Source of the DNA: Linderina pennispora
Taxonomy: Eukaryota; Kickxellomycota; Kickxellomycetes; Kickxellales; Kickxellaceae
Direction of reading: 5' to 3'
Assembly: GCF_002104995.1 (NCBI RefSeq)
Contig: NW_024468262.1
Location: 62,001 to 126,000, forward strand
Length of the DNA stretch: 64,000 nucleotides
Part shown: positions 1-12,300 of the stretch, one piece after another
Layout of the letters: every line of letters begins with the position of its first letter
How positions within the stretch are numbered: the first letter of the stretch is position 1
Program-made: the position numbers and the translations under genes
The notes under the pieces: model-generated
The model's database searches: none
Seen by the model: only the letters and a program-made list of their open reading frames with translations
What the model was told of the DNA's origin: nothing

Positions 1-1417
1 ACACGCGCACACTGATCGTGTGCGGCTACCCGAACGTGGGCAAGTCGTCGTTCATGAACAAGGTGACGCGGGCCGACGTGGACGTGCAGCCGTATGCATT
101 CACCACCAAGTCGCTGTTTGTGGGCCATATGGACTACAAGTACCTGCGCTGGCAGGTCATTGACACGCCGGGAATTCCTCGACCACCCGCTTGAGGAGCG
201 CAACACGATTGAGATGCAGTCGATTACTGCTTTGGCGCATCTGCGCGCCAGCGTGATGTTCTTCATTGACCTGTCGGAGCAGTGCGGCTACTCGGTCGCC
301 GAGCAGATGAGCCTGTTCCACTCGATCAAGCCGCTGTTCGCCAACAAACCCACGCTGCTGGTTGTCTCCAAGATCGACACCTGCACGCTTGACGACATCA
401 AGCCCGAGGAGCGCCAGCTCGTCGAGGCGGTCCGGGAGGAGGGCATCGAGATCACACAGCTCAGCTCGTACCTCGACCAGGGTGTCATCGAGACCCGCGA
501 CCTGGCGTGCGACAAGCTGCTGCAGCAGCGCGTCGACATGAAGCTCAAGGGCCACAAGGTCTCGAGCGTGCTCAACAAGCTGAATGTCGCCCAGCCTGGC
601 CGCCGCGACACAGTTGAGCGCCCGGCCTTCATCCCCGATGCCGTGCAGAAGCGCCGCAAGTACAACCCCGAGGACCCCGACCGGCCGCGTCTCGAGCGCG
701 ACCTGGAGGCCGAGGGTGGAGGTGCTGGCGTCTTCAATGTCGACCTTAAGAAGCACTACAAGCTCAGCAACGACGAGTGGATGTACGACGTCATCCCCGA
801 GATCATGGACGGCAAGAACGTTGCCGATTTCGTCGACCCCGGATATCGAGGAGAAGCTGGCCGAGCTCGAGCGCGAGGAGGAGAAGCTGGCTGCCGAGGG
901 CCTGTACGACTCGCTGTCGGAGGAGGAGGACGAGGAGGAGGCCCGCATCAAGGACATTGCCCGCCGCATCCGCGAGCGGAAGAAGGTCATTGCGGTCGAG
1001 AACCGCATGAACAAGGCCAACAAGGCCCAGCTCACCACCAAGCAGAAGGCCACGATTGCCGGCACCGACGACTTTGTCGAGCACCTGCAGGCCCTCGGTC
1101 TTGACCCGAGCGTCGCCGAGGAGCGTGCCCAGGCCGTTGGCCGGAAACGCGGCCGGTCCGAGTCTCGCGACCCGGCCGTCCAGTTGGCTCGCTCGTCGAG
1201 CCTTGCTGCCCGTGCCGTGTCCACCCAGCGCGACCGCTCGACCATGGGTCTCAGGGATGTGCGCCAGAAGGCCGTTGCCGATAAGATGAAGGCCAAGTCT
1301 ACTCGCAAGATGAACGTCATGGCCCGTGCTGGTGAGGCCGACCGCGCGATTGCCTCCAAGATGCCCAAGCATCTGTTCACAGGCAAGCGTGGCGTTGGCT
1401 CCAACGACCGTCGCTAA
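1..1417 (+). CDS. NOG1: Nucleolar GTP-binding protein 1 (NOG1), 5' end outside window
   Basis: NOG1 is an Obg-family GTPase that joins pre-60S particles in the nucleolus and acts in 27S pre-rRNA processing. The window opens inside the G domain: a P-loop reading GYPNVGKSS lies at about 26-52, a DTPG switch II motif at 163-174, and a KID guanine-specificity motif (VVSKID) near 361-378. The C-terminal half is charged and coiled-coil-like ([14 protein letters not shown]), with a basic tail, as in the family. Two single extra bases break the frame, near 177 (just after DTPG) and near 841. Both flanking frames continue the conserved protein, so the gene is probably intact in the organism. The stop is TAA at 1415. 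The N-terminus is missing. Confidence 0.93.
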
Positions 1418-1539
1418 ACCTCCCAAAGCAGTTTCTTTTCTATAGTCCATATCCGAACTTCACAATATCACTTTACAAATCTCTATTAACATGCTTTTAG
1501 GACACTGTCCAGGATTCTATATCTGCATTTGGGGTCGCG

Positions 1540-1985
1540 CTAGTCGATGTCCATAGCGGCGCCGTCATCCTGTAGCCGAGGTGCAGACGGAGGGGTCCGT
1601 GGTCTGACAGCCGGCGGCTTGTACAGAACCAGTGCTTGCGATTCGCTTCCTTTTGTCCTGTCGGTCTCCGGCTGGTCACTGTCATTACCCAGAAACGCTT
1701 TTGCCCTCACGCTCAGCGGGATCTTGATCACAGTGTACTTTGGCAAACTCGAATCATCCACTTGTTCCGCTTCTCCCCCAGCGTCAATACTCTGGCCCGC
1801 TCTTGGCCGCTTCGCTGGCGCTGCGTCCTCCATCGCGCAGTCATCATCGTCCTCGCTGTCGAGCCGCTTGGTGCCTCCGTGGTAGCGTTCCATGAGATCA
1901 AGTGTCCGCAGCCGATCACTGATCGTGTCCAGCCCAACTGCCTTTGCGTTTGCAGCGCGGCACCCTGCTGTTCGTCTGCATGCAT
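1540..1985 (-). CDS. Small unknown protein with an acidic patch and a possible NLS
   Basis: I do not recognise the family. The main frame starts at the Met at 1893 (MERYHGGTKRLDSEDDDD), continues through AKRPRAG, which could be a nuclear localisation signal, and ends ALVLYKPPAVRPRTPP...MDID with a stop at 1540. Upstream, a second frame beginning at the ATG at 1985 joins in sense if a one-base deletion (or two extra bases) is assumed near 1940-1960. It would add an alpha-helical segment, DTISDRLRTLDLMERYHGG. A further upstream Met lies at 2036 in the same frame. The gene converges on NOG1 with about 120 bp between the stops. Start and extent are uncertain. Confidence 0.4.
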
Positions 1986-2401
1986 TTTGCGTTTGAAGCT
2001 AAAAGGAAAAGCAAAGTGTTGCTGTCCAACCTCCATTGCTGTGTGGAAAAAGGGGTATACTAATAGTGTTTTCTGAACCGGAGAAGAAAAGGTATGGAGG
2101 CAAGAGCAGTGAGCGTGACCTGCGCCGCCCTTTTAGCCGCATGGCGGGCTAGCCAATGACGTAGCTGGTCCCTGAGGAGTGTAGTACTTTCCAGAAACAC
2201 GCCTTGCAACAGTCTCGAAGACACTGCGTGGTGGCTGGCATACAGCTATGGCTAGACTCGCCCGATGCCATGCTGTTCATTGACAAGTCAACCGATACAT
2301 ATGCCGTAGCCTACTTGATAAATGGCATATACGCAAATGCTGGCGTCGGTGGCCACTATTGGAAATGGATATCAGTATACATAGTCAGACTGCCTGAGCA
2401 C

Positions 2402-2409
2402 ATATATAG
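2402..2409 (+). promoter_or_regulatory. TATA-like box upstream of the small secreted protein
   Basis: An ATATATAG stretch lies about 95 bp upstream of the ATG at 2505, a plausible TATA position for a short-5'UTR fungal gene. The call rests only on the match and the spacing. Confidence 0.35.
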
Positions 2410-2504
2410 CCTCTTATTCCCCCATACCTTATTCTTGGCCCACCAGTCACTACCAACTACACCCATTTCAAGTTTCATTAGCGCCAATAAACACCTTGCT
2501 GGAA

Positions 2505-2846
2505 ATGAAGCTTTCTGCTGCCACTACCTCTTTCTTGGTTCTCGCCGCCTCTGTGCTCGCACTTGACGACAAGGTCAAGTCTGCTCTCACCCAGTTCGGA
2601 GGAATTTACCATCCGGACACGCACGAAACCAGCACCATGATCTCCGAGTTGTCGCAATACAGCGCGACTGCAGGCCTGACAGACATCAAGGCGAAGATGG
2701 ACAAGAAGCAGTATGCCGCAGCCGGTGCTGCCCTCCAGCAGCATGTGGCGTCGATTAAGAGCGACCCACTGGTGCAGACCGGCAAGCTACGTGATAGCTA
2801 CACCATGCTGAACCAGTGCGTGACACAGTTCAAGTCCAGATTCTAG
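2505..2846 (+). CDS. Small secreted protein, 113 aa, unknown function
   Basis: The ATG at 2505 gives a clean signal peptide: MKLSAATTSFLVLAASVLA, with probable cleavage after the last Ala. The mature part is about 94 residues, helical and rich in Lys, Gln and Ala (for example DIKAKMDKKQYAAAGAALQQ), and ends KSRF. It has only one obvious Cys and no recognisable catalytic motif. The length and helical character resemble small fungal surface-binding proteins such as the HsbA type, but I see no diagnostic motif. A non-ATG extension at 2496 in the same frame is unlikely to be used. A TATA-like box lies upstream. Confidence 0.6.
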   Translation: MKLSAATTSFLVLAASVLALDDKVKSALTQFGGIYHPDTHETSTMISELSQYSATAGLTDIKAKMDKKQYAAAGAALQQHVASIKSDPLVQTGKLRDSYTMLNQCVTQFKSRF

Positions 2847-3302
2847 ACATCTCGCTATCGACATATTTGCTTATCTTAATGTAGAAGTGCAATACAAAGA
2901 AAATCAACATTTACTGATGTGACTGGTTTTGCATGTGGGTGTGCATTATCTTCCAGCGCTCGCACATTTCCAGGCGAATCAGACCGCTTCTCCGCTGAAT
3001 ATGCACATGAAGCTTGGTTTGGTCGCTGGGTCAAAAATGCGTTTTTCCTGCCCAGCATGTGTATTCTCCTATGGCACTGCCCCGGAATTCTCCGTCGCAC
3101 GCACCGGTCCGTACGGGCAGGCTGCAGACTGCGGCGATAAGTAAACCACATGTGAGTCGTCAGGTGGCCCTTTTTCCCCGAGCTAGGAAATTTCCAACGC
3201 CCGGAAATACAGAGCCAGACGAGCAGTATATTCAGCCTCTTGCGTAGGGTGAAAATAGGTGGGAGTATTATCCGAGAACATCCGATACGAGAGAAGTTTG
3301 TG
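2847..3302. other. Intergenic region
   Basis: This stretch lies between the small secreted protein and the alternative oxidase promoter. Open frames here are short, overlap on both strands and show no recognisable protein. I see no RNA gene or repeat. Confidence 0.5.
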
Positions 3303-3310
3303 TATAAATA
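3303..3310 (+). promoter_or_regulatory. TATA box of the alternative oxidase gene
   Basis: TATAAATA lies 86-93 bp upstream of the proposed ATG at 3396. The sequence and spacing support a core promoter element. Confidence 0.45.
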
Positions 3311-3395
3311 TCGACTTCAACCTCTTGCCTCGGTCCAGTTGCAAAAGGTCATCATTCAGCAGCAGCACCCTCTCGCCCATCGCTATTGTACAGAA

Positions 3396-4341
3396 ATGCA
3401 CCTTGCTACATTCAGCCGCAGCACCCGTCGCTTTACGCCAGTGCACATCTCGCACCGATCATTTGGAATAAAGACCACACTACGTGCCCAGGAGGCCTAT
3501 TGCCAATATCATCAAGCGCGACCAGCAGGCCAACCAGCCAGCTCCTCCTCCTTCACCGTCAGACGACCTCGTCAGCAATATGCCGCGCGAGCTGCGCATT
3601 CCCATGCAGCCGCAGCCCATCCGCGCCGAGACCATGAGCCAGCAGTGGTCGACCAGCGATCTGGAGCACCTGGATGTCGGCATCATGAAGCACCGCAAAC
3701 CGGAAAACCTGGCCGACCGAGCTGCGCACTGGGTAGTCAAGAGCGCACGCAAGCCCACCGACATCTTCTTCCGCAACAAGTACCTGCACCGCTCGGTCAT
3801 GCTCGAGGTCGTCGCTGCTGTGCCTGGCATGGTTGGTGCCTTGATTCGCCACATCAAGTCGCTGCAGGGCATGCGGCACGACGGTGGGTGGATTGGCCAT
3901 CCTGCTGCATGAAGCCGAGAACGAGCGCATGCACCTGATGACATGGATGGAGGTCGGCAAGCCTGTGCTCTGGGAGCGCGCCTTGATTGCCACGGTCCAG
4001 ACCGGCTTCTTTGCGGCCTTCTCTCTGCTCTACATGGTCAGCCCCGCACTGCGCACCGCGTCGTGGGATATCTGGAGGAGGAGGCCGTCACCTCGTACAC
4101 GCACTTTATCAACGAAATTGATGCGGGCCGGATCGAGAACGTGCAGGCACCCGAGATCGCCATTGCGTACTGGAACCTGAGGCCCGATGCCAGGCTGCGC
4201 GATGTGGTCCTGGCTGTGCGCGCTGATGAGGCCCTGCACAGAGACACGAACCACCACTTCAGCGACCGCATCCTTGCCAAGCGCGAGAGCCTGTTTGACG
4301 ACCTGGAAAAGAACGGCGATCAGCCGCCTATTCGCTACTAG
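3396..4341 (+). CDS. AOX1: Mitochondrial alternative oxidase
   Basis: Alternative oxidase is a di-iron ubiquinol oxidase of the inner mitochondrial membrane that bypasses complexes III and IV. The di-iron helices are visible: [12 protein letters not shown] near 3908-3943, [15 protein letters not shown] near 4063-4107, and [12 protein letters not shown] near 4219-4254. The Glu and His ligands are present. The ATG at 3396 gives an Arg/Ser/Thr-rich, acid-poor N-terminus ([20 protein letters not shown]), consistent with a mitochondrial presequence. The frame breaks three times: one extra base near 3491, one extra base near 3895, and one missing base in a C run at 4042-4045 before the TAHRVVGY segment. 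Conserved sequence resumes after each break, so these look like sequence errors rather than decay. The gene converges on HGH1. Confidence 0.92.
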
Positions 4342-4408
4342 ATCCTGTGTGTCGGAAATGTCGTATTCTTCAATAGTTTTTATACACGAATGGAAAGCCA
4401 CATGTGCC

Positions 4409-5570
4409 CTAGATCTCCTCGATCGTGTCATCCTCCATGGCGTTTGACTGCTGGTTGTCGTCCATAGTCTCCTTGCTCTCATCGCGCATCAGCAGCTGAA
4501 CAGCCCTGTCGTTGAGATCGATGCAAGCATCGTCCGTCTCGACCTTGTGCATCTCACGAAGGACAATGTATGCGTTCTTGTCGCGCAGCGTCTGGCGGCC
4601 AAAGTGGGTGGTGCAGAGCAGATTGATGGCCTCAAGCAGTGTTGCACGCAGCTTGGAGTCGGGCTCGCGCTTCTTGTCATCATCAAGCAGCTGCAGCTCA
4701 TCGGGGAACTTTTCCATGTCGTCCATATCAATCTCCTCGGGGCCACACAGCGGCAGCAGAATGTACGGTAACATGTTGGTCTCGTTGGGATCCAGGATCT
4801 CCTTGTGCTTGTCCTTCTCAAAGCACACGTTCTTCATGGTCGAGTCAACGCCACCACGGCGAATAACGTCGGGATACTCGTTGAACACCATGATCTTGGT
4901 GATTGGCAGCTTGCCGTCGTACGACGTGCGCTCCAAAAAGTACTTGCGGCCGAACGGGTACGTGGTCATGTCGGAGAACACGCTGGCCAGGAACCCAAAG
5001 TTTGCGTCCTTGTTGAACTTGTGGTCCATGCCCTTGACAAACACGTCCGTCAGCTGGTCCATAGCCATTGGCGAGCTGCAGAGTCCGGGGGTCTCGCCAA
5101 CCATCAGGGTGCTGAGGCGGCGGCAGATCCGGTCCACCTTTGTCAGGTTAGACAGCAGCATGCAGCACAGGTCAGCGATCACCATCGATGGGTTCGTGAT
5201 CAAACGGACAATCATCGACAGCGAGTCCTCATCGTCAAAGTAGCCGCACACCGAGGGCTTCGTCGTCATGTTCACCAGAGACCGGATCGCGTCGTGCGCG
5301 ACAACCGGGTTGTCGTGGCACATCACTAGCAGCGGCCGCACGAGCTTGTCCGCACGAGCCACTACCAGATCAAAGTAGTCCGAGGTCGGGTGTGTGAATC
5401 CGACAATGTAGGTCGATGCCACCTGGCGCACATCGGGCCGCGGGTTCGTCAGGAACTGAATGAGCTACAGAATAAAAAAGGGCCTGTATTAGTCAGCATT
5501 CAGGGGTATCTGCCTGCGATCGGTCTGTGGTGTGTCTCTTGCAACGCACCTCGTCAAGCTGGGACTCCAT
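4409..5570 (-). CDS. HGH1: HGH1-family eEF2 folding factor, two exons
   Basis: HGH1 is an armadillo-like adaptor that helps TRiC/CCT fold translation elongation factor 2 in the cytosol. The coding region joins 5570-5550 (MESQLDE) to 5464-4409. The intron is 5549-5465 (85 bp), with a GTGCGT donor and CTGTAG acceptor. The second exon starts LIQFLTNPRPDVRQVAS and carries repeat helices such as VAHDAIRSLVNMT and VIADLCCMLLSNLTKVDR. It then has the conserved FLASVFSDMTTYPFGRKYF segment and an acidic tail ending DDTIEEI. The total is about 358 residues, usual for the family. There are no frame breaks, unlike its neighbours. It converges on the alternative oxidase with 67 bp between stops. Confidence 0.9.
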
Positions 5571-5851
5571 GATGAAACAAAGAAGCGTAAGGGTATAGTC
5601 GAGCGGGAATAGAGAGGAGAAAGAGGAGCCCAGTGCGCCGGCGCGGTCTCAAATGCTGGCCGTGAAAAAAATTAATTCAGATGGACATCGAAGTATCGAT
5701 TTGCAGATCAAATCCGCAATTAGCTTCATCATCAGCGCTTTAAACTCTCAAGCGTCCTTTCAGCATACCAGCCTTGCTTTCAACAGCCCCTTCTCGGCTG
5801 CTACTTACTCTTCATTTGTGTTTCATTGCACACAGATTATTTTGTAGACGC

Positions 5852-7328
5852 ATGACCGCCAAAAGGAGGAAGACTTCGCACACGGCAGAGTCTGAGGGCT
5901 GGAATGCCCGGCGATTTCCCAACCACCTCTGTGCGCAAGGACGGCCGGAGTGGCAGTGAACACCCTGGCGAACTGCAGATGCCGTCTGCCTTCTCACTAG
6001 TGAGGGCACCACTAATGTTTGTGCAAAACTGGCTGAGTCCGCTGTTCGAGCGGCCCCAGGCATATACCAAGTCACCGGCACAGTCCTCGCAGTGGCCGTT
6101 CCACACAGCTAGCCGCACCAACAATGGGGGACCGCGACACCGGCTACTGGAGTTGCAAACGACACCACGGGCATTAGGAAACGCAGGCCGCTGGTGGGAA
6201 GCAAGATGATGCCACGGACGATGCGCGTGAAAAACAGGGCGCTGATAAAGGAGTACACGGGCACGCCTGGGTTTGATAGCGGCGGCTGGATTACGCCTTC
6301 GTCGCAGGGATCGTTCAGCTTGCAGTGGTCGCCAGTGGAGCTGCCCATGGTCAGCAGAGAAGTCTGATTCGCAATCGCGGAAGAGCTCCAGTGTCACAGG
6401 TGCCATCGATAATCAGCCTACCAAGCAGCGGGTCAGAGAAGAGCGCGCAGGCGAGAGGCAAGCGCAAGTAGGGAGAGGCAGCGAACTGCACCATACCCGA
6501 GCGAGATATCGTGGCTTACCAAAGCTGACGCTGGATATCAAAAGAGGCCTGGGCCTGGAGCAGCCAAAAGAGGAGGCGAAGACACCGGCCTACGATGAAT
6601 CACTGGCAGAGGCCACTGAGCTGGACAGGAAACTGGAGGAGAGGCGGCTGGAGGGGATCTTTACGCTACCCAAGGATGCTTCCCAATGTAATCAAAGAGG
6701 CGCGGGGCCCGTATTTTAGTATCGAGATGGACCAGCAGCCCATGACGGCCCACGACATAAGCACGCTGGACAGCGGAGAATGGCTGAACGACGAAGGTCA
6801 TCAATTTCTACATGCTGCTGATTAACAAGCGGTCTGGAAGTAATCCAAAGCTACCCAAGGTACATGCGTTCAGCTCATTTTTCTTCAATATGCTGGACGG
6901 CAGTGGATATGCCCGCGTGAGGCGGTGGACACGGCGCATTAATCTGTTTGAAAAGGACATGGTGGTTGTGCCGGTAAATATCGACAACCGCCACTGGGTG
7001 TGCATGGTGATTGACTTCCGCAGCAAGTGCATTACCTACTACGACTCGATGCTGAGCGGCGATTACAGGCGTCGGGATGTGCTGCTGAATTACTTGCGTC
7101 AGGAATCTGAGGATAAGCTCAAAAAACCGATTTGACGAGACCGGGTGGGCTACGGTGTGTGCCACTGATATCCCGACGCAGGGCAACGGATACGACTGCG
7201 GCGTGTTTACGTCGGCATTCGCCGAGTATGTGTCGCGGGATGCGCATTTAGTTTTTTCCCAGAAGCGCTGCGGATTTTTGCGCGAAAAAATGGTCTATGA
7301 AATTGCGACCATGAAGCTTATATCTTGA
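5852..7328 (+). CDS. ULP1: Ulp1-type SUMO-specific cysteine protease
   Basis: Ulp1/SENP proteases mature SUMO and remove it from substrates, often at the nuclear pore. The catalytic domain occupies about 6690-7328. It holds the GEWLNDEVINFY substrate-entry motif near 6775, the catalytic His in NRHWVCMVIDFR near 6988, the catalytic Asp in that strand region, and the oxyanion Gln and nucleophile Cys in QGNGYDCGVF near 7180-7209. The N-terminal half is Ser/Thr- and Lys-rich (MTAKRRKTSHTAESEG at 5852), probably regulatory. The frame breaks near 5908, 6110, 6365, 6675, 6797 and 7127. Five are single extra bases; the one near 6110 is a net -1 or +2. Sense resumes each time. The start at 5852 is the first ATG of the open frame. 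Confidence 0.85.
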
Positions 7329-7645
7329 TTGTTAATTTAAAGTATTTTACATCGTGGGGGATAGATGACAACATATACAAGTGTAAATGCATGTGTGAAG
7401 CGGTGTGTAGGGCGGGCAAAGTGAAAAGGAAAGGGCGTCAAAGCCCAGAATTGTCGAGATGGTAAAATGAGAGGCTGAGGATGAACATAGCTGTCTTTAA
7501 TGCTACATTTGGGTCGTATAAATGACGCTGTGTGGGTGGGAGGGTGAACACTGGTCCAAGTATACGGAATGCCTACTCCAGACACAACCTTTCGCTGTTC
7601 AAAGAAATGGCGAGGGGTTGTTACAGATATATTTCGTCACCATGT
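7329..7645. other. Intergenic region between Ulp1 and COP9 subunit 2 (convergent 3' ends)
   Basis: The two genes converge here. The sequence is of mixed composition with short frames only, and I recognise no element in it. Confidence 0.5.
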
Positions 7646-8975
7646 TCAACTCAGAATGGAGATCGAGGACTGTAGGAGCGACTCGATGTTTGTGGCCCAC
7701 TTGTTGAGCGACTCAGTACTGCGACGAATCGGCTGACTGCTGCTCCAGAATCAATATTGCGTTCTCCTGGTCAATCTTTGCCATCAGGCGCTTGTCGAGA
7801 ATCAGAGCAATCAGCAGCTTCCTCGACCACCTGGCATGTCGATGTTCAGGCGCCTAGCCAGGCGGTCAATGCGCACGCGGGTATAGGGCGCAACGGCGGT
7901 CTGCAGGGCCTGCATGCGCACGGTGCGGCGCAGGTCGCCAATGTAGTTTTTGATGAAGGTGTCGTTTTCAATATCGCGTGGGTTCTGGCGCAAGATGCGC
8001 TCAAAGGTTTCCAGATCCTGCTGCTCATAGGCGGTGACCAGGTTGGTCATGGCCGAGATGGACGGGTCGTCGCGGTACGACTTGGTCTCAGGCGACGCAA
8101 ACGGGTTGATCTCGCTCTCGGACAGCATAGATGCCAGCACCAGATACTTGAGCACTTGGATGCGCTGCGGGCTGCCTGCCTCGTCGTAGTTCTTGAAGGA
8201 CTCGAAAAAGTCCGACCTTGCACCTTCCCAGTTCTGCTCGCTCATGAACATCTTGCCGCCGCACTCGCGAATCAGGCCTAGCACGCGCGGATGGGAGATG
8301 GCAGATTTGATGCCCACACATTCGGTGTAGATGTCCTTCAGCTTCTTTGGTTCGTCCAGATCCGCGTACATGCTCAGGTACATTGCGTTGATTTCCAGCA
8401 GCTGGGTGCCGCGCTCCAGGATTATTGCGCCGGCCGCATCCACGCACTCGCTACGCAGCGCCCCCAGCTGTTCGCGCAGCGCCTTGTAGTTCTTCTGGTC
8501 CAGCAGGAGCTTTGCCAGGCGCAGGCTGGTGCGCAGCCACAGCCGGTCGTTCTTGGCCTCCTTCAGCACGCCCAGCGTCCTCTGGTAAAACTGCATCGTG
8601 AACTCCGGGGTCCGTGCCCGTCGACACGCGCTCGAGCATATTGTTGATGCTCTTCTCGGCGTAGTTGCGCGTCACAATCGACTTGCGCACAAAGTCCAGC
8701 ATGCGGCTGTAGTACTCAAGGACATTTGCGTAGTCCTTGCGCGCCAGATAGAGCTTGATTATTTGCTTGGTTGCGCGGAACCCCCAGTCGCCGGCCGGGT
8801 CTTCCTCGGAAATCACAGCCTGGAACTCTTGCAGGGCAACCTCGAATTCGTCGCGCATGGCTTTGGCGTTGTAGTACTTGTTCTCGACGCCGACGTCCTG
8901 GTCATCGCCCTCGTCTTCGTCGTACTCAAACTCATAGTTGTCGTCTTCGTCGTACATGAAGTCGTCGTCTGACAT
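7646..8975 (-). CDS. CSN2: COP9 signalosome subunit 2 (CSN2)
   Basis: CSN2 is a PCI-domain scaffold of the COP9 signalosome, which removes Nedd8 from cullin-RING ligases. The ATG at 8975 gives the family's acidic start, MSDDDFMYDEDDNYEFEY. Helical TPR-like repeats follow (YYNAKAMRDEFEVALQEF). The PCI domain includes TRVRIDRLARRLNIDMP and ends with ILDKRLMAKIDQENAILIL and LNKWATNIESLL. These match the order seen in other CSN2 proteins. The frame breaks near 8605, 7831, 7821 and 7715, each consistent with one extra base; two are only about 9 bp apart. The total is about 440 residues, a normal length. The start lies 360 bp from the divergent Raptor ATG. Confidence 0.9.
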
Positions 8976-9334
8976 GGTCACGGTACTCAGGAACAGAAAA
9001 TTACAACAGGGGTGTCGAAATGGAGTGAAAAGCAGCACTTGCGAATAGGGGTTGAGTTGGAAACGTCAGCAGGGAGTGGAAATGGCGGCTGCGGCTATTG
9101 GTGAGTGTTTCATACTTTGCTGCTTGGAAGAGCCTGATGCGGCCGTTTATTCTTCTGTGGAGTGGGGGACGCCAGAAAAATTTTTGAAGGGCAGCGCCTG
9201 TGCTATATGCGCCCGAGTACCCTCTTTTTCTTTTTCCTCTGTCTCCACTATTCGCTAGCGTATACTCTCCCGCACACATACATTACACATTACACATTAC
9301 ACACACTTTATATTTCATTCTACAAACAGCTACA

Positions 9335-12300
9335 ATGAACGGCGTTGCAGTGGGCGCAGGGAGCAGGGCTCAAACGGCAGATGTCGAAGAGGGAATTGCC
9401 ACAATGGAAATCACCCACAACGGCGATCTGGCAACAACAACGGCAACAGGGGCGCGGGTTGAAATCACGACTCGGGTGGACCCGGCACACGGAGTCAACC
9501 AGGCGGTGATGGAGTCGCGCAAGGACTTTCACACGCACCCGCGCTCGTTGGCGCTGGGCAACATGCAACTGGGCAACTGGCGGCCGCAGGAGCGGTTGCG
9601 GACAGTCAGCGCGCTGCTGGTGACGTGTCTGAATCTTGGCACGGACCCGCCAGACCTGGTGAAGCCGGCAAAGAGCTCGGTGCTGGAGGCGTGGGTGGAC
9701 CCGAACGCACCAGTGCAGGCGCCAACGAGCGAAGAGATGGCGCTGCAGATAGCAAGCGGGACCGCAGGGCAGCGGAATCCAGCACGCGAGCGGACACCAA
9801 TGAAGCAGATCATGGAAAACCTGCAGCGGCAGTTTGAAACGATCCAGCGGCACGCGCGGTACAAGGCGCTGCCGGACTGTGCCATCGAGGACCTGAAAAA
9901 GTACTGTGTGCAGTTCCGGCGCGGGTCCAAGGACGGGCGAATCATGTTTTACTACAACGGACACGGGGTGCCGCGACCGACGGGCAGCGGCGACATCTGG
10001 GTGTTCAACCGGCAGTTCACGCAGTACATTCCGGTGTCAGCGGCGGATCTGATGGCATGGGTGGGGACGCCAGGGGCGTATATCTGGGACTGCTCGCATG
10101 CGATGAGCGTGGTGGCAGCGTTCCAGAAGGGTGCTAGGGTGCGCGAGGGCGAGATTAAGCGGATCCGGCGCATGGCGCAGGATGTCGGGTTCGTGCTGCC
10201 CGAGGGGCGGATGTCAGCGGAAGAGCTGGCAGCACAGACAACAGCGGTTGCAGCGGCGATTGCGTCGCAGCTGGGACCGGGTGGGCGACAGGCGGGGCAG
10301 CACCCGCAGCAACAGGCGGCACCAGTCAACCCGGCGCTGATCAGTTTGGCCTTGCTGCCGCAGATATACCGCGACGACATCCACTTTGCAGCGACACGGA
10401 GCAGTGAGCTGCTGCCGACGAACCCAGTGCTACCAGCAGACCTGTTCACATCGTGCCTGACGACGCCGGTGCGTGTGGCGATGCGGTTCTGGGTCACATG
10501 CAACCCGCAAGCGAAAAACATCACGGTGGAGATGTGCGAGCAGCTGCCGGGGTCAGTGCAGGACCGGCGGACGCCGCTGGGGGAGCTGAACTGGATTCTG
10601 ACATCGATCACAGACACGATCGCATGGACGACGGTGCCGCGGGAGCTTTTCAGCCGGCTGTTCCGGCAGGACATGATGCTATCAACCCTGTTCCGCAACT
10701 ACATTCTAGCGGACCATATTATGCGGTACTACGGGGTGCATCCGTATTGCAGTCCGGAGCTGCCGCCGACGCACAAGCACCCGCTGTGGGCGAGCCTTGA
10801 CCTGGAGATTGACATGTGTCTGCAGCAGCTGCCGCGGCTGATCAAGGAGGAGAAGCGGCGGAAGCGGCGTGAAGAGAAGCTGCAGCAGAAGGCTAAGGAG
10901 CGTGAAGCGCGCAATGCACGGGCGGCGGCAGCAGCAGCAGCCAGCAGACGCGGCGTGCAGGGCCAGCACCATGGGAGGGCCGGACCGCGGGTGGCGGCAG
11001 CGGCAGCGATGCCGACGCTGCAGCAGCCCAAGCTTGATATTGCCGGGGGGTTCCGGTCGATGACATGGCGGCATGGCAGCCGAATTGGCACTGGTGGCAC
11101 GATCGACAGTGGCGACGAGGGGTCGAGCAGCGAGAGCTCGAGTGACAACGATGACGATGACGACGAGGAGGGCCATCTGTATGATGGCAGCGAGGGCACA
11201 GGATACATCTCGTCGTCGTATTTCAGCAACCAGCTGCATGCGTTTGAGGTGTGGTTGCAGCACGCGGCGACGGTGGTGTCGCAGTTCCTGGGGGACCAGG
11301 ATCCAGACAGCATTCCCAAGTCGCTGACGATGCAGCCGCCGCCGGGGCTGGAGGCGCCGGACGAGCTGCCGGCGGTGCTGCAGGTGCTGCTAAGCCAGCA
11401 GTACCGGCTGCGGTCGCTGATCCTGCTGTACCGGTTTATGAACCTGGGACCGTGGGCGGTGAACCTGTCGATGGCGGTAGGGATTTTCCCGTACATCTCA
11501 AAGCTGCTGGCGTCGACAACGACAGAGATCCGCGAGATTCTGATTCTGGTGTGGGCGCGGCTGTCGGCGGTGGACCACGCACTGCACCCGGAGCTGCTCA
11601 AGAACAACTCGTTCACGTACTTTGTGTCGTATCTGGCCAACAACATCCAGATGCAGTGTGCGCCGGTCAGCGACAAGGTGCGGCTGTGCGATACAGTGTC
11701 GGCAGCGAGCGCTTTTACGCTGACGATCCTGTGCCGCGATCACGAGGAGTCGCAAAAGGCGTGCTTCCACGAAGCGGCTGCTGGACTTTTATCTCGTTTA
11801 TCTGCAGCAGCCGGACAACGGCACCGAGGAGCGGGCGCAGCTGCGGGCGTGGATTTTGCTGAGCCTGGCGGAGCTGTGGAAAAGTCATTCAGATGCCAAG
11901 TGGATGGCGATGACGTACCGGCTGTGCGTGATTGCAGCAACGCGGCAGCAGCAGGCGCAGGCACAGGAGCAGCGGACGGGCAGCAATGGGCAACGGGGTG
12001 GAGGGCAGCGACTCGGCTCATGGCAGCGTACCATCGTTTGAGGAGCTGCTGGCAGCCAGCGTGGAGGACGAGAACGTGGACTCGAAGGACGCACAGGACC
12101 TGCTGATCCAGATGGCATGCCACCGGTCGCCGCTGGTGCGGGCGTCGGCGCTGTATGCGATGAACACGCTGCTGAGCGATCTGGCGCATCTGGGCGATGA
12201 TCCAGGGGTGCTGACGATCATCCGCAAGGTGGAGCGGCAGACGTACGCAGGCGCTGCTGCATGCGGCGGGGGACGGCAGCCCGATGGTGCGGCGGGAGGT

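Noticed and set aside
157-1404. A 415-residue open frame antisense to NOG1, and similar long antisense frames over Raptor and MFE-2
   Set aside because: GC-rich codons of real genes leave long open frames on the other strand. These shadows lack recognisable motifs, while the sense frames carry conserved proteins.
9200-9334. An upstream extension of Raptor beginning at 9200
   Set aside because: The extension is encoded by promoter-like AT and CA-rich sequence and is not seen in Raptor proteins; the ATG at 9335 fits better.
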